Notes under the pieces: generated by a model | What the model was told of the DNA's origin: nothing | Seen by the model: the letters and a program-made list of their open reading frames with translations, nothing else | Databases searched by the model: none | Position numbers and translations under genes: made by a program | Part shown: positions 28,351 to 38,712 of the stretch, piece after piece | Layout of the letters: each line of letters starts with the position of its first letter | Position numbering within the stretch: position 1 is the stretch's first letter | Assembly (NCBI GenBank): GCA_947170725.1 | Contig: CAMVUM010000004.1 | Coordinates: forward strand, 1-64,000 | From: an uncultured Prevotella sp. | GTDB taxonomy: Bacteria > Bacteroidota > Bacteroidia > Bacteroidales > Bacteroidaceae | Length of the DNA stretch: 64,000 nucleotides | Reading direction: 5' to 3'

Positions 28351-29256
28351 CTATCTCTCTATCCATGCGTTTTGCCGTTCCTTTACGGCGAGCGACTCGT
28401 TGAGCAGCCGGATGAATTCAAGCATTGATTTCTTGTGGTACGTGTCCTTTAGTGTATGGACGCAGCCGCTCATCTCGTTGTCCGGAATGTCGAGCGGGAT
28501 GGCTTTTACGCCTGTCTCGTTGTGGATTGTGGCCTCGGCGAGCACGGAGACGAACTTGCTTTGGCGTATGAGTTTCAGGAGGATGTTGACCTCGTTCAGT
28601 TCGATACGTATGCGGAACTTGTTGTATGGAGTGATGACATGTTCGAAGGCGTTGCGTGCCTGAAGACCCTTTGACGGCAGGGCGAGGTCATAGTTCTCCA
28701 GCTCCGCGAAGGTCACGCGATCGTGGCTGGCCAGCGGATGGCTTGTGCTGACGATGGCCGAGAGACAGTTTTGGAAGATGATGTGAGACTCGACTCCGTC
28801 GATGTGGCGCGTTGGGCGGAAGGCGAGTGCAAAGTCAATCTCGCGTTCGCGGAGCAGTTCCATTAGCTCGGTTGTGGGCTTGTAGAAGATGTTCAGCTTG
28901 ATTTTGGGATACATCCGCATGAAGGTAATGAGCGTCTCGGTCAGTATCGGGCTGAACGAATAGGTCACGCCAATGTTGAGCGTGCCGGCCTCAAGGTTGT
29001 TGAGGTCGCTGATTCGTGTCTTGCAGAGTTCCGCCTCACGTAGCGTCTTTTGGGCGTAGGGCATGAGTTCGCGGCCGGCTTCGGTCATGGCTACGTTATG
29101 GCTGCTCCTCACGAGCAGCGTGGTGCCCAGCTCGTTTTCGAGTTGTTTCACCTGCTGTGACAACGTGCTCTGGGTTATGCACAGCACTTTGGCCGCCTCA
29201 GAGAAGTTGAGCGTTTCGGCCACTTTTACGAAATATCTTAGTTGGCGCAATTCCAT
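28351..29256 (-). CDS. LysR-family transcriptional regulator
   Basis: MELRQLRYFVKVAETLNFSEAAKVLCITQSTLSQQVKQLENELGTTLLVRS. Confidence 0.93.
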   Translation of the reverse strand: MELRQLRYFVKVAETLNFSEAAKVLCITQSTLSQQVKQLENELGTTLLVRSSHNVAMTEAGRELMPYAQKTLREAELCKTRISDLNNLEAGTLNIGVTYSFSPILTETLITFMRMYPKIKLNIFYKPTTELMELLREREIDFALAFRPTRHIDGVESHIIFQNCLSAIVSTSHPLASHDRVTFAELENYDLALPSKGLQARNAFEHVITPYNKFRIRIELNEVNILLKLIRQSKFVSVLAEATIHNETGVKAIPLDIPDNEMSGCVHTLKDTYHKKSMLEFIRLLNESLAVKERQNAWIER

Positions 29257-29318
29257 CTTTATGAGTAGGTGTTGCTGTTCAGGTTTGTTACTTGACTGCA
29301 AAGATAGCCATTTGGCGG

Positions 29319-29801
29319 CTATCTCGTTGCCTGAAAGGCTATTTTTTTGAATATGAAGATGGGTAGTGTCGCACCCGTCACCATGCAGAGAACTATTCCG
29401 GTGGCGGTGAGGGAATTGTGGACGAAGAGATAGAAGTATGTTCCGAACGCTTCTTCACCCTCCTGAAGCATGCATGCCGCCAGCGACCCGAACGCCCGAT
29501 AGGCATAAATGCCGGGTATCATCGGCAGCAGCGCCGGAAAGAGATAGGTCTCGGCCGGTGTTTTGGCCATCGGTGCCATGAAGACGGCAAGCGTACCGAT
29601 GAGCAGCGAGGCCGGGAAGGTGGCCACGACGATGTGGATGTGGGCTATGTCGCCGTTGATGAGCATGTATCTGAGCGAGTGGCCGATGGCCGCAATAAGG
29701 GCACAGTAGATGTAGGCCCGTCGCGGCGGATTGCTTATTGCCGCAAAACCGATGGCGGCAATCGCCGCGAACAATGCGTCTTGAATAGAATTGCTACACA
29801 T
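29319..29801 (-). CDS. Threonine/serine exporter family, ThrE_2 half (DUF3815)
   Basis: Hydrophobic 160 aa; FPALLPMIPGIYAYRAFGSL, adjacent to DUF1212 partner. Confidence 0.85.
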   Translation of the reverse strand: MCSNSIQDALFAAIAAIGFAAISNPPRRAYIYCALIAAIGHSLRYMLINGDIAHIHIVVATFPASLLIGTLAVFMAPMAKTPAETYLFPALLPMIPGIYAYRAFGSLAACMLQEGEEAFGTYFYLFVHNSLTATGIVLCMVTGATLPIFIFKKIAFQATR

Positions 29802-29847
29802 TTATATATATATTGTTTATATTTCTCAGTTTCCAGATCTTAATTAT

Positions 29848-30681
29848 TCAGAACATCCCCACGTCCATCAGCAGCATTGCGCAGCACAGTCCGGTTGATA
29901 GACAGGCCGTCAGCACGAGGGCGTCGGCAAAGCGGCAGATGGCGCAGATGTAGTGGCGGCAGAGCATGTCGCTGAACGAATTGAGGAACGGTATGCCCGG
30001 CACGAGATAGAGCACGCTCGTTCCGAGGGCCACCGACGGGGTAGTGCCGATGGCGAACAGACGCCCTGTAGCACCGAGAACGGCCGAGACAAACGCGCAA
30101 GCGATGAACACAATCCGCAGGTCGAGACCGCGGGAGAGAAGCTGCTGCTTGATGTAATAGCCGGCCATGGTTGCCGCGGCGACTATGGCCATGGCTGCGG
30201 CATCACCGCCGAAGAGTCGGCAGAACGAAGCGTTGGCGAGGGCGACGAGCAGGAGCACCGTCCACCGGTTCTGGCTGTCATTGGATATGATGCGGTCGAA
30301 ACGGCTGACGGCCTCGTTGAAGCTGATTTTACCGTCGGCCACCTCCCAGCTCAGCTCGCTCAGCCGGCTGTTCATGTTGAAACTGGTGGAGCAGTGGCGC
30401 ATCGACGCAATCGACGTGACGGTTTCGGCCGCGCCTTTCTCCCAGACCGAGATGTGGACGTGGCGGGGCATGATCGTCATGTCGGTTTCCTTGCCGTAGG
30501 CCCGGGCCATGCGCGACACGTTCTTTTCAAGTCTTATGCACGTGGCACCGCATCCGAGAAGCCACGAGCAATAGCGTGACAGGAAGAGGCACAGTTCCTG
30601 CGATGTAGGCCGGCGGTTGTCACTCTTCGTCGTCATAGTCGTCACAGTTGACCGGGTCTCCCGGAACGAAAAACTCTTCAC
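29848..30681 (-). CDS. Threonine/serine exporter family, DUF1212 half
   Basis: LGCGATCIRLEKNVSRMARAYG ... YLVPGIPFLNSFSDMLCRHY; start may be the internal Met at about 30636. Confidence 0.87.
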   Translation of the reverse strand: MKSFSFRETRSTVTTMTTKSDNRRPTSQELCLFLSRYCSWLLGCGATCIRLEKNVSRMARAYGKETDMTIMPRHVHISVWEKGAAETVTSIASMRHCSTSFNMNSRLSELSWEVADGKISFNEAVSRFDRIISNDSQNRWTVLLLVALANASFCRLFGGDAAAMAIVAAATMAGYYIKQQLLSRGLDLRIVFIACAFVSAVLGATGRLFAIGTTPSVALGTSVLYLVPGIPFLNSFSDMLCRHYICAICRFADALVLTACLSTGLCCAMLLMDVGMF

Positions 30682-30811
30682 GCTCGCTTCCTATCTCCAC
30701 CAAAGGATGGCGGTTCCGGCGTCCGATGCCTGAGGCAATGACGAAGCGCACCATGACAATCACGGTTATCATGCCCACGACGCAACTCCATGTAATCAAC
30801 GGATAGTTCAT
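30620..30811 (-). CDS. Small single-TM protein overlapping the start of the DUF1212 gene
   Basis: MNYPLITWSCVVGMITVIVMVRFVIASGIGRRNRHPLVEIGSEREEFFVPGDPVNCDDYDDEE; overlap suggests translational coupling. Confidence 0.55.
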   Translation of the reverse strand: MNYPLITWSCVVGMITVIVMVRFVIASGIGRRNRHPLVEIGSEREEFFVPGDPVNCDDYDDEE

Positions 30812-30989
30812 TTTCTGATGTTTTTAAATTTGCGCTGCAAAGGAACGGAATTTTATAAATACATGGGGCCGTCGGTTAGTGAATGTTTCGATAGCAGCTA
30901 TAAGTCCGGCCGCACGATACGGCGGAAATGTGATTTAAGTGGTGTGGGAATTTCTCCGTATAATCGTTTTTTTGTCATTTTGCAGTTAC

Positions 30990-31041
30990 ATTACCGGCAA
31001 ATATCCGTCACTTGGTAACGATATTACCGATAAATATTCGT
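30990..31041. repeat. Tandem direct repeat in promoter region
   Basis: ATTACCGGCAAATATCCGT (30990) and ATTACCGATAAATATTCGT (31023), 33-nt period, next to a TAATTTTG box at 31041. Confidence 0.65.
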
Positions 31042-31068
31042 AATTTTGCAATTACATTAACAGCAATT

Positions 31069-32229
31069 ATGAACCGAATGAATACTATCCGACTCTTTCT
31101 TGCCGTCGCCGCATTGTTCATGGCGGCTGTTCCGGCATCGGCGCAAAAGCGTGCCAATCATGAGTTCTACAAGGATTTTCCCGTCTACGCCGACATGCTT
31201 CAGGCGCAGCTGACCTATCCCATGGCGTGGGGCAACAGCAAGACTCGCAACTTCGCGAAGTGGAAGCGCCAGGCCCGGGAGAAAGTGCAGGAGTGCATGA
31301 TGACACCGCCGCCGGCGCCCGAGAGCTATGATATGACGGTGTTGGGCGAAGAGCGGCGCGACGGCTACGTGGCACGCAAGATAGAGTTCAATCTTTCAGC
31401 TTTCTACCGCGTGAGGGCCTACGTGCTCATCCCCGACGGCGATGGCCCGTTTCCGGCCATCAACCTGCTTCACGACCACGGCGCACATCTTTTTATAGGC
31501 AAGGAGAAGATGATACGGCCGTTCGGTGAAGATTCCACGGTGATAAAGGATGCCGACGAGTGGCAGCCGAAAGTCTACGGCGGACAGTATATGGGAGACT
31601 ATTTGGCGCGTCAGGGCTATCTGGTCTTCTCCACCGACGCCCCGATGTGGGGCGAGCGCGGGCGTGCCGAGGGCGTGGACCGCAACAAGTATGACATTAT
31701 CGCCGGCAATATGATGATGTACGGCCGCGACCTCAGTGCTTTCATGACCTACGACGACATTGCCTCTACAGAGTTTCTCGCCACGCTGCCCGAAGTGGAC
31801 AAAGAGCGCATCGGCTGCGCCGGCTGCTCAATGGGGGCCTACCGTGCGTGGATGCTCTCGGCGCTGTCCGACAGGATAAAGGTAGGTGCGGCCGTGTGCT
31901 GGATGGTTACGACCGACGTTCAGATGACGTGGAAGTACGGACGGAAGGAAAACGGAGGCTTCGCCAACTGCATACCTGCGTTGCGTCAGTATCTCGACTA
32001 TCCCCACATTGCGAGTCTGGCCTGTCCCAAGCCTATGCTTTTCATCAACGGCCGTACCGACAAACTCTTCCCCATGCCGGGCGTAGAGAAGGCTTTCTCT
32101 ATCATGCGAGGCGTGTGGGACAGCCAGAAAGCCGGCAACAGTCTTGTCACCGAGATATGGGAAATGGGACATGAGTGCGGTCCGAAGGCGCAGGAACGCG
32201 TGGCCGGGTTCTTTAAAGAAAACCTTTGA
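31069..32229 (+). CDS. Secreted alpha/beta hydrolase (acetyl-xylan esterase/dienelactone hydrolase-like)
   Basis: Signal MNTIRLFLAVAALFMAAVPASAQ; GCAGCSMGAYRAW nucleophile elbow; PKPMLFINGRTDKLFP; terminal GHECG. Confidence 0.8.
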   Translation: MNRMNTIRLFLAVAALFMAAVPASAQKRANHEFYKDFPVYADMLQAQLTYPMAWGNSKTRNFAKWKRQAREKVQECMMTPPPAPESYDMTVLGEERRDGYVARKIEFNLSAFYRVRAYVLIPDGDGPFPAINLLHDHGAHLFIGKEKMIRPFGEDSTVIKDADEWQPKVYGGQYMGDYLARQGYLVFSTDAPMWGERGRAEGVDRNKYDIIAGNMMMYGRDLSAFMTYDDIASTEFLATLPEVDKERIGCAGCSMGAYRAWMLSALSDRIKVGAAVCWMVTTDVQMTWKYGRKENGGFANCIPALRQYLDYPHIASLACPKPMLFINGRTDKLFPMPGVEKAFSIMRGVWDSQKAGNSLVTEIWEMGHECGPKAQERVAGFFKENL

Positions 32230-32252
32230 GGAGATTTCAAATTCCTTCAAAG

Positions 32253-32308
32253 AAAGTCTCTTGGAATAATATATGTACAATTCTCTAAAGGAAAGTCTCT
32301 TGGAATAA
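32253..32308. repeat. Two direct copies of AAAGTCTCTTGGAATAA
   Basis: Identical 17-mer at 32253-32269 and 32292-32308, 39-nt period. Confidence 0.85.
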
Positions 32309-32336
32309 ACTGTACGGACTTCATATACGACAACCA

Positions 32337-33188
32337 ATGATATTAATTGCAGATAGCGGAAGCACAAAGACAGACTGGTGCGTTGTCGACGACGGCAACG
32401 TCATCAGTCGTGTCAGTACACAAGGCATCAATCCTTTCCATCAGGACGAACAGACAATATCGGGAATACTCCGTGACGAACTCCTGACGGCAGATGATAG
32501 CGTTAGAAACGGTACAGGTATAAGCCAAGTGTATTTCTACGGCAGCGGGTGTCGCGAGGAATATGTGCCTATGATGACTGCCGCGCTCGCCGGAGCGTTT
32601 CCTCATGCAACCCGCGTTGAGGCCTACAGCGACCTGCTCGGTGCGGCACGTGCCGTCTGCGGGGCGGGGGAGGGCGTGGCCTGCATCCTCGGTACCGGCG
32701 CAAACTCATGTCTTTACGACGGACGACGCATCGTGATGAACACCCCGCCGCTGGGCTACATCCTCGGCGACGAGGGAAGCGGTGCCGTGCTTGGCCGCCT
32801 CTTTTTCAACGCAATGTATAAAGGCCATCTGTCCACTGCCGTATTGTCGGACTTTGAACGTGAGACAGGTCTCACCATGGCCGATGTCATCCGCCGTGTC
32901 TATCGCGAGCCGCTGGCCAACCGTTTTCTCGCATCGTTCGCTCCGTTCATCCACCGTCATCTCTCCCTGCCCGCCGTCCGTGAGATCGTTGTCGACAACT
33001 TCCGTCAGTTCTTCCGCCGCAACGTCGTGCAGTACGGCCGCCCCGAACTTCCCGTCGGTGCCGTGGGCAGCATAGCCTGCCACTTCTCCGCCGAACTCTC
33101 CGAAGCCGCCCGCGCCGAGGGTTTCACGATGGGCCGCGTGATAAAAAGTCCGATGGAGGGGCTTTGGGAGTATCATGCGCGTGATTGA
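32337..33188 (+). CDS. BadF/BadG/BcrA/BcrD ATPase-family (N-acetylglucosamine kinase-like)
   Basis: LIADSGSTKTDWCVVD, GSGCREEY, ILGTGANSCLYDG, LGDEGSGAVLG. Confidence 0.9.
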   Translation: MILIADSGSTKTDWCVVDDGNVISRVSTQGINPFHQDEQTISGILRDELLTADDSVRNGTGISQVYFYGSGCREEYVPMMTAALAGAFPHATRVEAYSDLLGAARAVCGAGEGVACILGTGANSCLYDGRRIVMNTPPLGYILGDEGSGAVLGRLFFNAMYKGHLSTAVLSDFERETGLTMADVIRRVYREPLANRFLASFAPFIHRHLSLPAVREIVVDNFRQFFRRNVVQYGRPELPVGAVGSIACHFSAELSEAARAEGFTMGRVIKSPMEGLWEYHARD

Positions 33189-33254
33189 AATAATCATTAG
33201 AATATAGAATTATTCCTTTATTCCAGCAATATTATTATATGCTATAAAAACGAC

Positions 33255-33302
33255 AAAGGTACGGAATGAATAATTTGTTATTGTCATTCATTCCGCACCT
33301 TT
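33255..33302. terminator. Hairpin between convergent genes
   Basis: AAAGGTACGGAATGAAT / ATTCATTCCGCACCTTT with flanking T-rich tract. Confidence 0.65.
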
Positions 33303-33672
33303 ATTGTTTTCAGGCACTACGTTATACCGAATTCTATTTAATTTCTTCAGTTCAACATCCTGTGTAGCAAGCCATTGCTTGTAAGATTCAGAAAACTCCA
33401 TTATCGCTTGCATTGAATTGCCCATCATGCTTTGAATGTCAATAGAATATGAGGGCAGGGCGTTGGGTTTCTTGCTGAATTCAATATCCTGATCAGTGAT
33501 AGTGCCGCAGGCACTGTTGGCTGCAATCACAACATAGTATTTCTTCGTGTAATCCATCAAGCCTGTAGTCACCGTAATTGTCGTTACTCTGTGCGTTTGT
33601 ACACATGCATAAAGTGAAAAGCGCAACAATTGTCATTGTGCAGCATTTCAAAACAAATCTGATACGTTTCAT
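33288..33672 (-). pseudogene. Frameshifted small secreted protein
   Basis: MKRIRFVLKCCTMTIVALFTLCMCTNAQSNDNYGDYR (signal peptide) is in a different frame from DYTKKYYVVIAANSACGTITDQDIEF...; total length 3n+1. Confidence 0.6.
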
Positions 33673-33968
33673 TGTTCTTGTAATTTTAATTTAAGTTTAT
33701 CACTACATAAGGTATATAATTTAGAACGAAATATAGTTGGATGAATATAAAAAAGTTCGGGACATTAAAATAAATCTTTAGGACGAAGTTTGGTTTTGGG
33801 GTATTTAAATCCATTTCCACCAAAAAAAATGGTGACAAAATGGTTGGAAAGGACAAATCCGTACGCGTTTCCATATTATTTTTGCTTTTAATAATATTCT
33901 TTGCGATTATTTTATTACCTTTGCATCGCTTTTTAAGGCGTACAAATTTGTAATATTATAATATTTTT

Positions 33969-34319
33969 ATGTATTTTATCTTGTTACTTACCGTTCTTGT
34001 AACGGCTATTGTACTGGTAGCAGCGGCCTATGTAATCGCGAAACTCATCGGCCCGCGCTCATATAACAAGGTAAAAGGTGAGCCATTCGAGTGCGGTATC
34101 CCGACTCGTGGTTCGTCTTGGTTACCTATGTCTGTGGGCTACTACTTGTTCGCTATTCTATTCCTCATGTTCGATGTGGAGACAGTTTTTCTGTATCCCT
34201 GGGCTGTGGTAGTTAAGGAGTTCGGTGCTATGGCGCTGCTTAGCATCGGTTTCTTCCTGTTAGTACTTGTATTTGGCCTGGCGTATGCCTGGCGGAAAGG
34301 AGCATTGGAATGGAAGTGA
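33969..34319 (+). CDS. nuoA: NADH-quinone oxidoreductase subunit A
   Basis: [44 protein letters not shown]. Confidence 0.95.
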   Translation: MYFILLLTVLVTAIVLVAAAYVIAKLIGPRSYNKVKGEPFECGIPTRGSSWLPMSVGYYLFAILFLMFDVETVFLYPWAVVVKEFGAMALLSIGFFLLVLVFGLAYAWRKGALEWK

Positions 34320-34924
34320 GAAAGCCGCATATCAAGAGTATTCCTTACGCAGAGTTTAAGGATAACGAGTCATTGGAGAAAATTGTCAATGAACTTCACG
34401 AAGGTGGTGTAGATGTGTTTGTAGGTTCGCTCGACCAGGCCATCAACTGGGGACGCAGCAACTCGCTGTGGTCTCTGACGTTTGCGACGAGCTGCTGCGG
34501 TATCGAGTTTATGGCCGTGGGATGTGCCCGCTATGACTTCGCCCGTTTCGGATTTGAGGTTACGCGCAACTCTCCCCGTCAGGCCGACCTCATCATGTGT
34601 GCCGGTACGATTACGCACAAGATGGCTCCGGTCCTGAAGCGTCTGTATGACGAGATGGCCGAGCCGAAGTATGTTGTGGCCGTGGGCGGTTGCGCCATTT
34701 CCGGCGGCCCGTTCAAGGGTAGTTACCACGTGGTGAAGGGCATTGAGGAGATAGTGCCGGTAGATGTGTTCGTGCCTGGCTGTCCTCCGCGTCCGGAGGC
34801 CATCCTCTACGGTATGATGCAGTTGCAGCGTAAGGTGAAGATTGAGAAATTCTTCGGAGGTCGCAACCATAAGGAGAAGAAGCCTCTGGTGGTGACTGAT
34901 GTTCCGGAAGACTTTAAAAAATAA
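34310..34924 (+). CDS. nuoB: NADH-quinone oxidoreductase subunit B
   Basis: [13 protein letters not shown] ... [18 protein letters not shown] ... [14 protein letters not shown]. Confidence 0.96.
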   Translation: MEVRKPHIKSIPYAEFKDNESLEKIVNELHEGGVDVFVGSLDQAINWGRSNSLWSLTFATSCCGIEFMAVGCARYDFARFGFEVTRNSPRQADLIMCAGTITHKMAPVLKRLYDEMAEPKYVVAVGGCAISGGPFKGSYHVVKGIEEIVPVDVFVPGCPPRPEAILYGMMQLQRKVKIEKFFGGRNHKEKKPLVVTDVPEDFKK

Positions 34925-34942
34925 TATAAGGAAGACGAAACG

Positions 34943-36511
34943 ATGAAATTAGAAAACAGACAATTCGAATTGAACGTGTTTGCCGCAGAGATGGCAAAAC
35001 TGAAGAACGAAAAGCATTTCGACTTCCTTGTGACTATCGTTGGTGAGGACTTCGGCGAGGAAGGACTGGGATGTATCTACATCCTTGAAAACACGAAGAC
35101 ACATGAGCGTATGAGCGTGAAGGCTGTCAACGCCGATCGCAACGAACCGTACATACCTACGGTGATGCACCTGTGGAAGAGTGCCGAGATCCTGGAACGC
35201 GAGGTCTACGACTTCTTCGGCATAAAGTTCCTAGGCCATAAGGACATGCGCCGCATATTCCTGCGCTCGGACTTTGAAGGCTATCCTTTCCGCAAGGACT
35301 ACGACATGAGCGCCGGGAACAACAAGTATGTGCTGACTGACGATCCCGAGCCCGACTATACTTTCGAGTACAGTCTCAACAAGGACGGAAAGCTCGTTGC
35401 AACGAAGCGCCCGCTGTTCGGCGACGACGACTATGTCATCAACATAGGTCCGCAGCACCCTGCCACCCACGGTGTGCTCCGTCTGCAGACCGTGCTTGAC
35501 GGCGAGACAATCAAGAAGATATATCCCCATTGCGGATATATCCACCGCGGTATAGAGAAGATGTGCGAGAGCTACACCTATCCGCAGACGCTGGCCCTGA
35601 CCGACCGTATGGACTATCTGAGCGCCATGATGAACCGTCACGCCCTCTGCTCTGTCATTGAGGAGGCCATGGGTGTGGAGCTGACTGACCGCATCAAGTA
35701 TATCCGCACTATTATGGACGAGCTGCAGCGTCTGGACAGCCATCTGCTGTTCTACGGATGCTGCGCGCAGGACCTCGGAGCGCTGACAGCATTTATATAT
35801 GGTATGCGTGACCGCGAGCAGGTGCTCAACGTCATGGAGGAGACCACCGGAGGACGTCTGATTCAGAACTACTACCGTATCGGCGGATGTCAGGAAGACA
35901 TCGACCCCAACTTCGTTCAGAACGTGAAGAAGTTGTGTGCATATATGAAGCCGATGTTCCAGGAGTATCGCGATATCTTCACCGGCAACGTCATCCTTCA
36001 GAACCGTTTCAAGAACGTCGGCAAACTCTCTATGGAGAATGCCATCAGCTACGGATGTACCGGAGGTACGGGCCGTGCAGCAGGATGGCACAACGACGTT
36101 CGCAAGAACCATCCATACGATATGTACGGCAAGGTTGAATTCGACGAGATTACCTATCAGAACGGCGACTGCTTCGACCGTTATATGGTACGTATGGACG
36201 AGATGGAGCAGAGCATCCGCATCATCGAGCAACTCATCGACAACATCCCCGCTGGCGACTTCTATGTCAAGCAGAAGCCTATCATCCGCGTCCCGGAAGG
36301 ACAGTGGTATACGTCGTGTGAGGGAAGCCGCGGTGAAATCGGTGTATATCTCGATTCCAAGGGCGACAAGAGTCCTTACCGCCTGAAGTTCCGTCCGATG
36401 GGTCTGCCGCTGGTATCGGCCATGGACGAGATGCTGCGCGGCGAGAAGATAGCCGACCTTATAGCTGTGGGCGCTACATTAGATTACGTAATTCCTGATA
36501 TTGACAGATAA
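34943..36511 (+). CDS. nuoCD: Fused NADH-quinone oxidoreductase subunit C/D
   Basis: NuoC-type EREVYDFFGIKFLGHKDMRRIFL then NuoD-type NIGPQHPATHGVLRL in one 522-aa ORF. Confidence 0.95.
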   Translation: MKLENRQFELNVFAAEMAKLKNEKHFDFLVTIVGEDFGEEGLGCIYILENTKTHERMSVKAVNADRNEPYIPTVMHLWKSAEILEREVYDFFGIKFLGHKDMRRIFLRSDFEGYPFRKDYDMSAGNNKYVLTDDPEPDYTFEYSLNKDGKLVATKRPLFGDDDYVINIGPQHPATHGVLRLQTVLDGETIKKIYPHCGYIHRGIEKMCESYTYPQTLALTDRMDYLSAMMNRHALCSVIEEAMGVELTDRIKYIRTIMDELQRLDSHLLFYGCCAQDLGALTAFIYGMRDREQVLNVMEETTGGRLIQNYYRIGGCQEDIDPNFVQNVKKLCAYMKPMFQEYRDIFTGNVILQNRFKNVGKLSMENAISYGCTGGTGRAAGWHNDVRKNHPYDMYGKVEFDEITYQNGDCFDRYMVRMDEMEQSIRIIEQLIDNIPAGDFYVKQKPIIRVPEGQWYTSCEGSRGEIGVYLDSKGDKSPYRLKFRPMGLPLVSAMDEMLRGEKIADLIAVGATLDYVIPDIDR

Positions 36512-36518
36512 TTAAGTT

Positions 36519-37607
36519 ATGTTTGATTTTAGTATAGTAACAACTTGGTTCGACAGCCTCCTGCGCGAGACTCTCGGTTTGGGAGACTTCCTGTCGATAC
36601 TCATTGAGTGCGTAATCGTGGGTGTGTTCATCCTTGCGGCATACGCCATGCTGGCCATCGTGCTCATTTTCATGGAGCGCAAGGTGTGTGCCTACTTCCA
36701 GTGTCGTCTCGGTCCGATGCGTGTCGGTCCATGGGGCGTGTTCCAGGTTTTTGCCGATGTGCTGAAGATGCTCCAGAAGGAGATTTTCTTCGTTGACAAG
36801 GCTGACAAGCTGCTTTATCTCGTAGCTCCGTTCCTTGTGCTTATCGCTTCTGTCGGAACATTCTCGTTCATGCCTTGGAACAAGGGTGCGGGCATTCTTG
36901 ACTTTAATGTCGGTATATTCCTGCTCACGGCAATCTCCGGTATCGGTGTTGTCGGCGTGTTCCTCGCCGGATGGGGTTCAAACAACAAGTATAGTGTCGT
37001 GTCGGCCATGCGTGGCGCCGTTCAGATGATTTCTTACGAGATGTCGCTCTGCCTCTGCCTTATCACAGCCGTCGTGCTCACTGGAACGATGCAGATCAGC
37101 GGAATCGTTGAGGCACAGGGCGGACCGTTCGGATGGCTTGTTTTCCAGGGACATGTCCCTGCAATCATCGCCTTCCTTGTGTTCCTTGTGGCCGGTAACG
37201 CTGAGGCCAACCGTGGCCCGTTCGACCTTCCTGAGGCCGAGAGCGAGCTGACTGCCGGTTATCACACGGAGTATTCGGGTATGGGCTTCGGCTTCTTCTA
37301 TTTGGCCGAGTACCTCAATATGTTCGTCATCGCCGGTGTCGCCACAACGGTGTTCCTCGGCGGATGGATGCCTATCCATGTCGGAATCGAAGGTTTCGAC
37401 GCCGTGATGGACTATATCCCCGGAATCGTCTGGTTCCTCGGCAAGGCGTTTGCCCTTGTCTGGGTATTGCTCTGGATACGCTGGTCGTTCCCGCGTCTGC
37501 GCATTGACCAGATACTGAAACTTGAGTGGAAATATCTCATGCCGTTGTCACTGCTGAACCTTGTGCTCATGACTGTCATCGTAGCACTTGGATGGTATAT
37601 CAAGTAA
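36519..37607 (+). CDS. nuoH: NADH-quinone oxidoreductase subunit H
   Basis: ERKVCAYFQCRLGPMRVGPWGVFQ, NRGPFDLPEAESELTAGYHTEYSGM. Confidence 0.97.
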   Translation: MFDFSIVTTWFDSLLRETLGLGDFLSILIECVIVGVFILAAYAMLAIVLIFMERKVCAYFQCRLGPMRVGPWGVFQVFADVLKMLQKEIFFVDKADKLLYLVAPFLVLIASVGTFSFMPWNKGAGILDFNVGIFLLTAISGIGVVGVFLAGWGSNNKYSVVSAMRGAVQMISYEMSLCLCLITAVVLTGTMQISGIVEAQGGPFGWLVFQGHVPAIIAFLVFLVAGNAEANRGPFDLPEAESELTAGYHTEYSGMGFGFFYLAEYLNMFVIAGVATTVFLGGWMPIHVGIEGFDAVMDYIPGIVWFLGKAFALVWVLLWIRWSFPRLRIDQILKLEWKYLMPLSLLNLVLMTVIVALGWYIK

Positions 37608-37637
37608 TCACGGCGGAATATAAAATTCATTAGACAA

Positions 37638-38165
37638 ATGGAAAATAACAATTCATATTTCGGAGGAGCAGTGAAAGGCGTAAAGTCGCTGCTCACCGGT
37701 CTTGGAGTCACCATGAAGGAATACTTCATCCCGAAGGTGACCGAACAGTATCCGGAAAACCGTAAGACAACGCTGCACGTGTCTGAGCGCCATCGCGGAC
37801 GTCTTGTCATGCCGCACGATGCCGAGGGCAATCACAAGTGCATCGCTTGCACGCTGTGCGAGAAGGCATGCCCCAACGGAACAATCAAGATTACGTCGGA
37901 GATGCGTGAGACTGAGGACGGCAAGAAAAAGAAGTTCCTGACCGACTATCAGTATGACCTCGGTGACTGTATGTTCTGCCAGCTCTGTGTCAACGTTTGC
38001 CCTCAGGACGCCATCAAGTTTACAAACGATTTCGAGAATTCAACTTTTGAACGCGGTTCGCTGATGCTCCACCTCGACAAGGAAGTGAAGTATGAGCCGT
38101 CGCTGCCCAATATCATTGACGGTGGCTCGCCTATCGAAATCGGTAAGTGGAACACTAAAAAATAA
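37638..38165 (+). CDS. nuoI: NADH-quinone oxidoreductase subunit I
   Basis: CIACTLCEKACPNGTI and CMFCQLCVNVCPQDAI 4Fe-4S motifs. Confidence 0.95.
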   Translation: MENNNSYFGGAVKGVKSLLTGLGVTMKEYFIPKVTEQYPENRKTTLHVSERHRGRLVMPHDAEGNHKCIACTLCEKACPNGTIKITSEMRETEDGKKKKFLTDYQYDLGDCMFCQLCVNVCPQDAIKFTNDFENSTFERGSLMLHLDKEVKYEPSLPNIIDGGSPIEIGKWNTKK

Positions 38166-38184
38166 TAGGAGGACGATAGTTTTT

Positions 38185-38709
38185 ATGGCTAATTTAGTAA
38201 TGTTTATAATCCTTGCCGTTGTCATCCTCGGCTCTGCCGTTATGTGCGTGACAACGACCCGTATCATGCGGGCAGCCACTTTCATGCTGTTCGTTCTCTT
38301 CGGAGTGGCCGGACTCTACTTCCTGCTTGACTATACTTATCTTGGAGCGGCCCAGATCAGCGTCTATGCCGGTGGCGTTACGATGATCTATGTATTTGCC
38401 ATCCAGCTTGTTGGCAAGCGCACATTGCAAGGTATTGTCGAGCGTGTCAAGCGCAGTCGTGCCATTTGCGGCGCTTGTGTGTCACTTCTCGGTTTTGCCG
38501 TTGTGGCACTCATATTGATCAAGAATGACTTCATCACCAAAGCCTGCTGTGCAACAGACGGCGTAGAGGTGCCTATGAGTGTTATCGGCCAGGCTCTGCT
38601 CGGCAGCGAGAAATATCAGTATGTACTCCCGTTCGAGTTCATCTCTGTGTTCCTGCTCGCATGTATCATCGGAGGTATTGTAGTATCAAGAAAAGAAGAG
38701 GAGAAATAA
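38185..38709 (+). CDS. nuoJ: NADH-quinone oxidoreductase subunit J
   Basis: Internal start MANLVMFIILAVVILG; LLDYTYLGAAQISVYAGGVTMIYVFAI. Confidence 0.92.
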   Translation: MANLVMFIILAVVILGSAVMCVTTTRIMRAATFMLFVLFGVAGLYFLLDYTYLGAAQISVYAGGVTMIYVFAIQLVGKRTLQGIVERVKRSRAICGACVSLLGFAVVALILIKNDFITKACCATDGVEVPMSVIGQALLGSEKYQYVLPFEFISVFLLACIIGGIVVSRKEEEK

Positions 38710-38712
38710 TTT

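Noticed and set aside
35231-36232. 333-aa minus ORF inside nuoCD
   Set aside because: Antisense shadow ORF; nuoCD motifs are unambiguous.
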